From: GCA-003244245 sp036279835
GTDB taxonomy: Bacteria > Actinomycetota > Actinomycetes > Mycobacteriales > Pseudonocardiaceae
Direction of reading: 5' to 3'
Assembly: GCA_036279835.1 (NCBI GenBank)
Contig: DASUII010000135.1
Span: forward strand, 1 to 7,848
DNA length: 7,848 nt
Made by a program: the position numbers and the translations under genes. The number at the start of each line of letters is the position of its first letter. Within the stretch, counting starts at the first letter, position 1. Below, one piece after another: positions 1 to 5,930 of the stretch. The notes beneath the pieces are model-generated. The model was not told the DNA's origin, searched no databases, and saw nothing but the letters and a program-made list of their open reading frames with translations.

Positions 1-1548
1 CCCCGGATAGCGGCGCTGCCCAAGGTGCGCGTCATCGAGGCGCCCGATTTGAGCGAGGCGGCTTTCCAGGCGGCTCGGGTGGAGCAGGCCAGTGCCCTGG
101 CGCTGGTCAGCCAGGACGACGTCGGCAACATTCACGCCGCACTGCGGGCACAGGAACTCAACAGCGAACTGCGCTTGGTGATCCGTTTTTTCAATATGAG
201 CCTCGGGCATCGCATCCGAGCCCTGTTTCCGGGCTGCGATGTGCTGTCTGATGCGGCCACCGCGGCCCCATCCTTTGTGGCGGGGGCGCTGGGGGAACTG
301 GCGCCCAGCTATGTGCGGTTACCAGGGCGGACGCTTTATGTGGCCCGGCGAAGTGAGGTGGCGCCGGATCGGGTGATCTGCGGGCTTGCCGACACCAGCG
401 GGGCCAAGAAGCCTGAGCTGTTGCCGATCGATCAGAACAATGCGGATCTGGTGCTCGCGTTGGCCGACGGGCGTGCCACTGTCGGTGATGCCGCGGCGCA
501 CCGCCGAGTGCGCAATGTGCTGCTGACCCTGTGGTGGCGGGTCGCCGCGTCGTTCAACCGCAAGCTCGGTATCGCCACCTTAGGATTGTTCGCGCTGTTG
601 GGGCTCGGCACCGTGCTGTTCGCCAGCGTGGGTGGTTTCTCCTGGGGCGACGCCTTGTATGTCACCTTGCTGGATGCAGCTGGGGCGGCTCAGCCCGATT
701 CCACCCTGAACGCTGTCAATAAGACCATCCAGACGATGGTGACCATCGTCGGAATCTCGATCATCCCGATAGTGACCGCAACCGTGGTCGACGCCGTCGT
801 CAATTCCCGGTTGTCCACGGCCCTGGGTCGGCCCAAGCCGATCGCCGGCCATGTGGTGGTCGTCGGGTTGGGCAATGTGGGCACCCGGGTAGTGGGGTTG
901 TTGCACGATCTCGGCGTACCGGTGGTGTGTGTGGAAAGTGATGAGAGCGCTCGGGGAGTGGCGTTGGCAAGGCGGATCGGCGTGCCGATCGTATTCGGTG
1001 ACGCCAGCCGGGAGGACATCCTGCGTGCCGCTTATCTTGGCACCAGCCGGGCCTTGGTCGCCGTCACCAACAACGACGTCACTAACCTCGAAGCGGCCCT
1101 GCACGGCCGGGCGCTGCGCGAAGACCTCCGCGTCGTGCTTCGCCTGTTGGACAGCGATTTCGCCGAACGGGTGCAACGCAATTTCGGAATCACGATCTCG
1201 CGAAGCGTGTCCTACCTGGCAGCGCCGGAGTTCGCCGCTGCGATGTTGGGCCGCCAGGTCCTCGGCACCATCCCGGTCGGCCGCCGCGTTCTGCTCATCG
1301 CCGAGGTACCCATCCACGCAGGCTCCCAACTTGACGGTGTGGCCAGCCACGCTGTCAACGCACCCCGCCAGGCACAGGTGATCGCGATCCGCCGCCACGC
1401 CACCGGCACCTTCGAACTACCCCCGCCAGCCGGTCACCGGCTCGCCACCGGTGACCGGCTGGTAGTCCTCGCAACCCGCGCTGGCCTGGGTCGCGTCCTG
1501 ACCCGCAGCGTCGCGCCTAGCGCCCCGCCACAAGACGTGGCCGGCTGA
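1..1548 (+). CDS. RCK-2TM-RCK ion-channel-like membrane protein (5' end outside window)
   Basis: The frame is open from base 1, so this is the C-terminal part of a longer protein; a GTG at 25 is in frame but is unlikely to be the true start because domain sequence already runs through it. Order seen: a remnant of a first RCK/TrkA-N-like domain and its C-terminal part (about nt 1-500); a hydrophobic segment (nt 562-635); a short loop (nt 640-715); a second hydrophobic segment (nt 724-800); then a second RCK domain with the dinucleotide-binding motif GLGNVG (nt 865-882) and a C-terminal TrkA-C-like part (about nt 1290-1520). RCK domains gate potassium channels and transporters by binding nucleotides or ions. 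The loop between the membrane segments reads LLDAAGAAQPD and has no GYG filter; it looks more like the CASTOR/POLLUX class of cation channels (inference by eye). Ion selectivity is unknown. It could instead be a nucleotide-sensing membrane regulator. It ends 145 bp before the hydratase gene, so co-transcription is uncertain. Confidence 0.88.
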   Translation, partial: PRIAALPKVRVIEAPDLSEAAFQAARVEQASALALVSQDDVGNIHAALRAQELNSELRLVIRFFNMSLGHRIRALFPGCDVLSDAATAAPSFVAGALGELAPSYVRLPGRTLYVARRSEVAPDRVICGLADTSGAKKPELLPIDQNNADLVLALADGRATVGDAAAHRRVRNVLLTLWWRVAASFNRKLGIATLGLFALLGLGTVLFASVGGFSWGDALYVTLLDAAGAAQPDSTLNAVNKTIQTMVTIVGISIIPIVTATVVDAVVNSRLSTALGRPKPIAGHVVVVGLGNVGTRVVGLLHDLGVPVVCVESDESARGVALARRIGVPIVFGDASREDILRAAYLGTSRALVAVTNNDVTNLEAALHGRALREDLRVVLRLLDSDFAERVQRNFGITISRSVSYLAAPEFAAAMLGRQVLGTIPVGRRVLLIAEVPIHAGSQLDGVASHAVNAPRQAQVIAIRRHATGTFELPPPAGHRLATGDRLVVLATRAGLGRVLTRSVAPSAPPQDVAG

Positions 1549-1592
1549 CCCCGTCGCCGTCCCGTCGGGCGCTGGCTGTTGATCGTCGGAAG

Positions 1593-1630
1593 TGAGCTGT
1601 CGCAGTGCAACTCTGCACGGTCAGAGCTCA
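1593..1630. repeat. Nested 38-bp dyad, possible operator or hairpin
   Basis: Outer arms TGAGCT (1593-1598) and AGCTCA (1625-1630) and inner arms GTGCA (1605-1609) and TGCAC (1614-1618) share exactly the same centre (1611.5). They are separated by 6-base unpaired stretches on each side and a 4-base central spacer. It lies 44 bp after the channel stop codon and 63 bp before the hydratase start. That position suits a two-site operator for a dimeric repressor of the mch-mct pair. No T-run follows, so a classical terminator is less likely. The function is inferred. Confidence 0.4.
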
Positions 1631-1693
1631 GTTTCGGTGATCTTCACGCCGCGCGCGATCCCAGTGCAGCCACGGCCGTACCATTTGGGCACG

Positions 1694-2695
1694 ATGGCGG
1701 ATAATCGGGTGCTGGTCGGCGGGCCGTATTTCGAGGAGCTGGCGCACGGGCAGGTCTTCGCCGATGCCCCGGGTCTGACGCTGACTCCGGGCTACGCGGC
1801 GCTGCACCAGGCATTGTCCGGCGACCGGCTCCGATTGCCGCTGGATCACGAGCTGTCCGCGGCGGTCACCGGCCGCGTCGAGCCGTTGGCGCATCCCACG
1901 CTGGTTTGCCATGTCGCGATTGGGCAGACCACGGCGCCGTCGCAACGGGTCCGTGGCAACTTGTTCTACCGCGGGCTGCGGCTGCTTCGTCCGGTGCACC
2001 TGGGTGACACGCTGCGCACCCGGACCGAGGTCGTCGCGCTGCGACAGAACCGTCCGAAACCCGGGCGACCGGCGACCGGGCTGGCCGTGCTGCGGGTTCA
2101 AGTCCACAACCAGCGGGCGGAGCCCGTGCTCGACTTCTGGCGCTGCCCAATGATCCCGCTGCGCGATCCCGATGCCAACACCGGCCATGCCGACAGCTTT
2201 GACGAGTTTTCCGCGGACGCCGACCCTGTCGACGACCTGCCCTGGGGCTGGCAGCTGGACGCGTTCAAGCCCACCGTGGCCGAGCCCGGCACGGTTTACG
2301 ACATCGAAGTGCGTGACACCGTGACTAGTGCCCCCGAACTGGCCCGGGCCACCCTCAACCTCGCGGCCACCCACACCGACCCCGGCGCGTCGGCGTATGG
2401 ACGTCGCCTGGTCTACGGCGGACACACCATCTCGATCGCCGGAGCCCATGCCACCCGGGCGCTGCCCGACCTCGTGACGATCGTGGCATGGCGCAGCTGC
2501 GACCACACCGGCCCGGTGTTCGAAGGTGATGTACTGCGGACCGAGCTGCACGTTGAGGGCGTCCACCAGCGCGATGGCTACCAACTGATCGATCTGCGAG
2601 CACTGGTGCACGGTTGCCCCGGGCAGGACGCCGGCGATCGGGCCGCAGCCGAGAAGCCGGTGCTGGATTGGAGATTTGTTGCGCTCGCACGATAA
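1694..2695 (+). CDS. mch: Double-hotdog MaoC-type hydratase, probable beta-methylmalyl-CoA dehydratase (2-methylfumaryl-CoA hydratase)
   Basis: Predicted 333-residue cytosolic enzyme, close to the roughly 340 residues I recall for Chloroflexus Mch. Known family reaction: reversible dehydration of (2R,3S)-beta-methylmalyl-CoA to mesaconyl-C1-CoA (EC 4.2.1.148). Two hotdog halves are visible, about residues 10-150 and 200-333. The second contains the strongly Mch-like block GRRLVYGGHTISIAGA (236-251). Aligned by eye to the hydratase-2 motif, H227 takes the place of the catalytic His and N222 that of the usual Asp; the first half keeps only a degenerate SGD (42-44). The ATG at 1694 is chosen because the next residues lead directly into the family's PYFEEL/GQ opening; an in-frame GTG at 1592 would add 34 unrelated residues and run through the dyad. 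The Shine-Dalgarno is weak. It is followed 12 bp later by the CoA-transferase gene, so the two are almost certainly co-transcribed. The specific activity rests mainly on resemblance plus this neighbour; another C5 acyl-CoA hydratase is possible. Confidence 0.85.
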   Translation: MADNRVLVGGPYFEELAHGQVFADAPGLTLTPGYAALHQALSGDRLRLPLDHELSAAVTGRVEPLAHPTLVCHVAIGQTTAPSQRVRGNLFYRGLRLLRPVHLGDTLRTRTEVVALRQNRPKPGRPATGLAVLRVQVHNQRAEPVLDFWRCPMIPLRDPDANTGHADSFDEFSADADPVDDLPWGWQLDAFKPTVAEPGTVYDIEVRDTVTSAPELARATLNLAATHTDPGASAYGRRLVYGGHTISIAGAHATRALPDLVTIVAWRSCDHTGPVFEGDVLRTELHVEGVHQRDGYQLIDLRALVHGCPGQDAGDRAAAEKPVLDWRFVALAR

Positions 2696-2697
2696 AC

Positions 2698-2705
2698 GGG
2701 GTGAG
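2698..2705 (+). promoter_or_regulatory. Ribosome binding site of mct
   Basis: GGGGTGAG lies in the 12-bp gap between the hydratase stop (2693-2695) and the ATG at 2708, with only two bases between it and the start. It supports this start and coupled translation of the pair. Confidence 0.5.
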
Positions 2706-2707
2706 AA

Positions 2708-3931
2708 ATGACTGGGATCCTGACGGGGATGCGGGTGGTGGAGGGCTCGGCCTTCGTGGCGGCACCGCTCGGCGGGATGACCCTAGCCCAGCTCGGCGCG
2801 GACGTGATCCGATTCGACCCGATCGGCGGAGGGCTGGACGTCAACCGCTGGCCCCTTACCGCCGACGGCAAGAGCCTATTCTGGGCGGGCCTGAACAAGG
2901 GCAAGCGCTCCATCGCGGTCGACCTGCGATCGCCGCAAGGCAAGGAGCTGCTCACTGATCTGATCACCGCGCCCGGCGACGACGCGGGGTTGTTCCTGAC
3001 CAGTTTCCCCGCCGTGGGCTGGTTGGACTTCACCGAGCTCACCGTCCGGCGGCCTGATCTGATCATGGTTAATATCGTCGGCAACCCGGACGGCTCGTCC
3101 GCGGTCGACTACACCGTCAATCCAGCCACTGGTTTTCCGTGGACCACCGGCCCCAGCATGCTGTCCATGCCGGTCAACCATCTGTTGCCGGCCTGGGACG
3201 CGATCACCGGCACGCTGGCCGCGACCGGGCTGCTGGCCGCCGAGCGTAAGCGGCGGATCGACGGCACCGGGCAGTTCGTCCGGCTCGCACTGGCTGATGT
3301 GGCGTTCGCCATGGCCGGACACCTCGGCAACATCGCCGAAGTACAGATCAACAACAGCGAGCGGCCTCGGCACGGCAACGACCTGTACGGGGCATTCGGC
3401 CGCGACTTCGCGACCAAGGACGGCAAACGGGTGATGGTGGTCGGCCTGACCCCGCGGCAGTGGCGCAGCCTGGTGGCCGCAGTCGGGATCGGTGAGTCCT
3501 GCGCCCACGTCGAAGAACTGCTCGGGGTCGACTTGGGCAAGGAGGGTGACCGGTTTGCCGCTCGCCACGTGATCGGCGCGCTCATCGAGCCGTGGGTCAG
3601 CAGCCGCACGCTGTCCGAGGTTGGCGAGGTCTTCGACGCGCACGATGTGTGCTGGGGCCAGTACCAGACCTTCGCTGAGATGGTCAACACCGATCCGCGC
3701 TGCTCTACCGGCAACCCGATGTTCGCCGAAGTCGATCAGCCCGGCATCGGCAGCTACCTGATGCCCGGCTCACCGCTCGACTTCTCCGCGGTGAAACGGG
3801 TACCGGCGGCGCCTGCGCCCCAGCTCGGCCAGCACACCGATGAGATCCTCGCCGGGGTCCTCGGCCTGTCCGGTGCCGAGATCGGGCGGCTGCACGACGA
3901 GGGCGTCGTCTCCGGGATTTCGCGCGGTTAG
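2708..3931 (+). CDS. mct: Class III (CaiB/BaiF) CoA-transferase, probable mesaconyl-CoA C1-C4 CoA transferase
   Basis: Full-length 407-residue cytosolic enzyme of the formyl-CoA transferase/CaiB fold. It resembles Chloroflexus Mct, as I remember that protein, from end to end: RVVEGSAFVAAPLGG near the N-terminus (residues 9-23), FDPIGGGLD (36-44), NKGKRSIAVDLR, YGAFGRDF, MPGSPLDF (352-359) and LGQHTDEIL near the end. The catalytic Asp of the family is D164 in the AWDAITG motif, at the start of the helix carrying GLLAAER. Known Mct reaction: intramolecular transfer of CoA from the C1 to the C4 carboxyl of mesaconate (2-methylfumaryl-CoA to 3-methylfumaryl-CoA, EC 5.4.1.3), needing no separate acceptor. 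The product would be hydrated to citramalyl-CoA and cleaved to acetyl-CoA and pyruvate; those enzymes are not in this window. The gene upstream encodes the enzyme that should make its substrate. ATG 2708 has a ribosome binding site and matches the family N-terminus. An itaconate/succinate CoA-transferase is the alternative but fits less well. Confidence 0.93.
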   Translation: MTGILTGMRVVEGSAFVAAPLGGMTLAQLGADVIRFDPIGGGLDVNRWPLTADGKSLFWAGLNKGKRSIAVDLRSPQGKELLTDLITAPGDDAGLFLTSFPAVGWLDFTELTVRRPDLIMVNIVGNPDGSSAVDYTVNPATGFPWTTGPSMLSMPVNHLLPAWDAITGTLAATGLLAAERKRRIDGTGQFVRLALADVAFAMAGHLGNIAEVQINNSERPRHGNDLYGAFGRDFATKDGKRVMVVGLTPRQWRSLVAAVGIGESCAHVEELLGVDLGKEGDRFAARHVIGALIEPWVSSRTLSEVGEVFDAHDVCWGQYQTFAEMVNTDPRCSTGNPMFAEVDQPGIGSYLMPGSPLDFSAVKRVPAAPAPQLGQHTDEILAGVLGLSGAEIGRLHDEGVVSGISRG

Positions 3932-3948
3932 GCCATTCGGGTGATGGC
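3932..3948 (+). terminator. Small hairpin after mct, doubtful terminator
   Basis: GCCAT (3932-3936) and ATGGC (3944-3948) form a perfect 5-bp stem with a 7-base loop directly after the mct stop codon. There is no T-run and the stem is short. It may mark the end of the mch-mct transcript but could be chance. The rest of the 155-bp gap to the PASTA gene holds no promoter I can defend; TATACC at 3954-3959 is the best -10-like hexamer but lacks a convincing -35. Confidence 0.2.
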
Positions 3949-4075
3949 AGGTCTATACCGTGTTAAAGGCGTCTCCAGTTCCGATTAACGAAGTATCGAC
4001 CGCGACTTGGGGGGACCTCAGAGATCGCATCTGCCAGTCCCGCGGCCGTTATCCGGAGAGATCTAGACGGTAACT

Positions 4076-4084
4076 GGGGAGAAG
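4076..4084 (+). promoter_or_regulatory. Ribosome binding site of the PASTA gene
   Basis: GGGGAGAAG ends two bases before the ATG at 4087. It is one of the better purine-rich sites in the window and fixes the start at 4087; the ATG two codons later, at 4093, is the only close alternative. Confidence 0.6.
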
Positions 4085-4086
4085 CG

Positions 4087-5184
4087 ATGACGATGGTTGA
4101 CGGGGCAGTCACGACCGAGCGACAGTCAACCACCGCACAGTGGCAGAAACCGCGGCGGTTGAGCGACGGTGGGAGCGGCAGTTCTGGTGGCATCAAGCTG
4201 GCGGCCGCCGGTTTGGTAGCGACGCTCCTCGTTGTGCTCCTGCTCTGGTGGGCCGCTGCGCGCCAGCCGCAGGTTGCGGTTCCCAACGTGGTCGGCATGT
4301 CACAGGTCAAGGCCGAAGCCCTCCTCAACGGTATGGGACTGAAAGTGCGCACGACCTACGATCAGGTTGCCGGCCAGGAGGCAGGGACCGTGCTGCGGAC
4401 CGATCCGTCCGCGGGACAGAGCCTTGACCAAGGTGGCGGGGTGAGCCTTACGCTCGCGAGTCCAGCGCCTGCCGTCACGCCGTCACCAGCCGTGCAGACG
4501 TCTGCGGCTCCAGAGCCCCAGGCGGCTCCTGAGAACCCCGCAGCGCAGCAGCCCGTTCCCGTTGTCGTGCCGCCTGTGGCTCGGGTGCCCGCTCCCGTGG
4601 TGGTGCCGGCACCAGTTGTCGTGCCTCCTCCCGTTGTGGTGCCGCCGCCGGTTGTCGTAGTGCCCCCTCCGGTTGTGGAGCCGCCTCCCGGCCCGGCACT
4701 ACGGCAGGTTCCCGATGTGGTCGGTTTCGACCAGTACCGAGCGGGCCGGGCACTGACGCAGGACAGGCTCAGGGTGGGTTCTGTTGTCGAGGAGGAGTCC
4801 AACCAACCGTCCGGGACTGTATTGCGAACGGATCCGAGGGCGGGTACCGCAGTGTGGCCCAACAGCACCGTCGATCTTGTTGTGGCCAAGTCTCGCCAGG
4901 TTGCCGTACCCAATGTGGTCGGTGTGAAAAAGGCGGCCGCTGAACGCGTGCTGGTGAACAACGGGTTGAGGATCGGGTCGGTTATCGAGGAGGAGTCCGA
5001 CCAGCCGTCCGGGACGGTATTGCGAACAAATCCGGGTGTGGGTGTCAAGGTTCGGTCTGGCAGCACGGTCAACCTTGTCATCGCCAAGCCGCTGGCGACG
5101 ACCGAGCCGTCCGGGACGGCTAAGCCACCGGCGAAGACGGAGCCGTCCGCGACGACCAAGCTGCCGGCGAAGACGGAGCCATGA
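4087..5184 (+). CDS. Membrane-anchored three-PASTA-domain protein without kinase domain
   Basis: A 365-residue bitopic membrane protein. A short hydrophilic N-terminus (1-35) is followed by one membrane helix (about 38-58, ending in a WW pair at 54-55). PASTA domain 1 (65-125) comes next, then an Ala/Pro/Gln-rich and Pro/Val-rich stalk (126-207), PASTA 2 (208-268), PASTA 3 (274-334), and a Thr/Pro/Lys-rich tail of repeats to the end. Each PASTA opens with VP(N/D)VVG and carries a TVLRT(D/N)P motif. PASTA domains usually sit outside the cell on Ser/Thr kinases such as PknB or on penicillin-binding proteins and bind peptidoglycan fragments or muropeptides. Here no catalytic domain is present, so the likely role is wall binding, scaffolding or modulation of a PASTA kinase (inference). 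The basic N-terminus and hydrophobic helix suggest the N-terminus is inside and the C-terminus outside. It stands alone after a 155-bp gap and is convergent with the hydrolase gene, whose stop codon lies 30 bp away. I know no named homologue. Confidence 0.92.
   Translation: MTMVDGAVTTERQSTTAQWQKPRRLSDGGSGSSGGIKLAAAGLVATLLVVLLLWWAAARQPQVAVPNVVGMSQVKAEALLNGMGLKVRTTYDQVAGQEAGTVLRTDPSAGQSLDQGGGVSLTLASPAPAVTPSPAVQTSAAPEPQAAPENPAAQQPVPVVVPPVARVPAPVVVPAPVVVPPPVVVPPPVVVVPPPVVEPPPGPALRQVPDVVGFDQYRAGRALTQDRLRVGSVVEEESNQPSGTVLRTDPRAGTAVWPNSTVDLVVAKSRQVAVPNVVGVKKAAAERVLVNNGLRIGSVIEEESDQPSGTVLRTNPGVGVKVRSGSTVNLVIAKPLATTEPSGTAKPPAKTEPSATTKLPAKTEP
4594..4686 (+). repeat. 18-bp tandem coding repeat of the proline/valine stalk
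   Basis: Five in-frame units start at 4594, 4612, 4630, 4648 and 4669, encoding PVVVPA, PVVVPP, PVVVPP, PVVVVPP and PVVEPP. The fourth unit has one extra Val codon (21 bp). Val codons vary (GTG, GTT, GTC, GTA), so the units are partly diverged. The product is an extended stalk between PASTA 1 and PASTA 2; unit number may differ between strains. Confidence 0.8.
4708..5088 (+). repeat. Duplicated PASTA 2/PASTA 3 coding segments, 198-bp period
   Basis: PASTA 2 (4708-4890) and PASTA 3 (4906-5088) are offset by exactly 198 bp. The core 4771-4836 against 4969-5034 is identical at 56 of 66 bases by my count, including an unbroken CGAGGAGGAGTCC. PASTA 1 matches far less well at base level. This points to a relatively recent internal duplication that made PASTA 3 from PASTA 2 or the reverse. 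Confidence 0.75.
5101..5180 (+). repeat. 36-bp tandem repeat at the 3' end of the PASTA gene
   Basis: Two full units (5101-5136 and 5137-5172, 30 of 36 bases identical) and an 8-base third start (5173-5180) encode TEPSGTAKPPAK, TEPSATTKLPAK and TEP before the stop codon. The period is a multiple of three, so copy-number change would keep the frame. The Thr/Pro/Lys-rich tail would be extracellular. Confidence 0.8.
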
Positions 5185-5214
5185 TGAGGAGCGGGGATTC
5201 CCAAACCGGTTAGG

Positions 5215-5928
5215 TCACCAGCCCCTTGCCCGCCACTCCGCTAGGTGCGGGCGTTCGGCGCCCAAGGTGGAGTCCTTGCCGTGGCCTGGGTAGAACCACG
5301 TCTGGTCGGTGAGCTCGTCGAACACCCGCGCCTGGAGGTCATCCATCAGGCTGTTGAAGTCAGTGGGATTGGTTGTCCGTCCTGGACCGCCGGGGAACAG
5401 CGAATCACCGGTGAATAGGTGCGGGGTGCCGTCGGTGTCCCGGTGCAGCAGAGCGATCGAGCCGAGAGTGTGGCCACGCAGGTGGATCACGTCGAGCACT
5501 ATCTGGCCGACAGCCACCGTGTCGCCGTGATCCACCAGGCGGTCTGGGGGCACCGGCAGCTGCGGTGCATCGACTGGATGGGCTACGGTCTGCGCTCCGG
5601 TTGCGCCGGCAACCGCACCGAGGGCCTGCCAGTGGTCGCTGTGCCGGTGGGTGGTGACAATCGTGCGCAGTTCGGGCCGGTCGGGGCCGTGGCCTAGCAG
5701 GTCCATCAGCCGCTCGGCCTCATTGGCCGCGTCGATCAGCAACGCCTCGCCGGTGGTCCGGCAAACCAGCAGGTAGGCGTTGTTGTCCATCGGCCCGACC
5801 GAAATCTTGGTGACGGTCAGCTCGTCCAGCGTCCGCCGCTGGCCTGGGCCCCCTGGCTCAACCGCACCGTCGTAGTCCTCAAGAATGTCCACAGTCGCCG
5901 ACCGTAGCGTCCTTCGGCCTGGTCGCAA
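5215..5928 (-). CDS. Metallo-beta-lactamase-fold hydrolase, glyoxalase II-like (Rv1637c type)
   Basis: A 237-residue soluble hydrolase if read from the TTG at 5928. All metal ligands of the family are visible: H94-x-H96-x-D98-H99 (THRHSDH), H153 in LRGHTLG, D175 in FTGDSLF and H216 in YPGHGKDS. This supports a two-metal site and thioester or related hydrolysis, as in glyoxalase II. Mycobacteria use mycothiol instead of glutathione, so any glyoxalase role would involve a mycothiol thioester (inference). The start is uncertain: TTG 5928 has no clear Shine-Dalgarno, and an in-frame GTG at 5890-5892 would give 225 residues, still with the complete domain, which begins near the SVGPMDNNAYL segment (about residues 43-53). 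The gene is divergent from uvrA, an arrangement matching M. tuberculosis Rv1637c-Rv1638 as I recall it. The substrate is unknown. Confidence 0.92.
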   Translation of the reverse strand: MRPGRRTLRSATVDILEDYDGAVEPGGPGQRRTLDELTVTKISVGPMDNNAYLLVCRTTGEALLIDAANEAERLMDLLGHGPDRPELRTIVTTHRHSDHWQALGAVAGATGAQTVAHPVDAPQLPVPPDRLVDHGDTVAVGQIVLDVIHLRGHTLGSIALLHRDTDGTPHLFTGDSLFPGGPGRTTNPTDFNSLMDDLQARVFDELTDQTWFYPGHGKDSTLGAERPHLAEWRARGW

Positions 5929-5930
5929 AA

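Noticed and set aside
580..1398. 272-residue minus-strand reading frame
   Set aside because: It is antisense to the channel gene across its membrane segments and GLGNVG motif; its His/Asp/Gln-rich composition is typical of a shadow frame.
1592..1693. Upstream GTG start for the hydratase
   Set aside because: It adds 34 residues without family resemblance, overlaps the dyad, and has no ribosome binding site; the ATG at 1694 gives the expected N-terminus.
1628..2611. 327-residue minus-strand reading frame
   Set aside because: It is antisense to the hydratase gene, which has recognisable family blocks; the reverse product is compositionally biased and shows no domain.
3962..3989. GTTAA/TTAAC inverted pair upstream of the PASTA gene
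   Set aside because: The arms are five bases with an 18-base spacer and no supporting symmetry or promoter match; too likely to be chance.
4594..4686. CRISPR-like spaced repeats
   Set aside because: The units are contiguous, in frame, diverged and code for a Pro/Val stalk; there are no unique spacers.
4362..5204. 280-residue Gly/Thr-rich reading frame on the minus strand, resembling low-complexity PGRS-like protein
   Set aside because: It is the antisense shadow of the Pro/Val stalk and PASTA repeats; its composition follows from the complementary codons and the + strand gene has clear domains and a ribosome binding site.
5185..5214. Bidirectional terminator between the convergent PASTA and hydrolase genes
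   Set aside because: Only short palindromes are present (GGGATTCCC at 5194-5202, AACCGGTT at 5204-5211), too small for a stable terminator stem and without T-runs.
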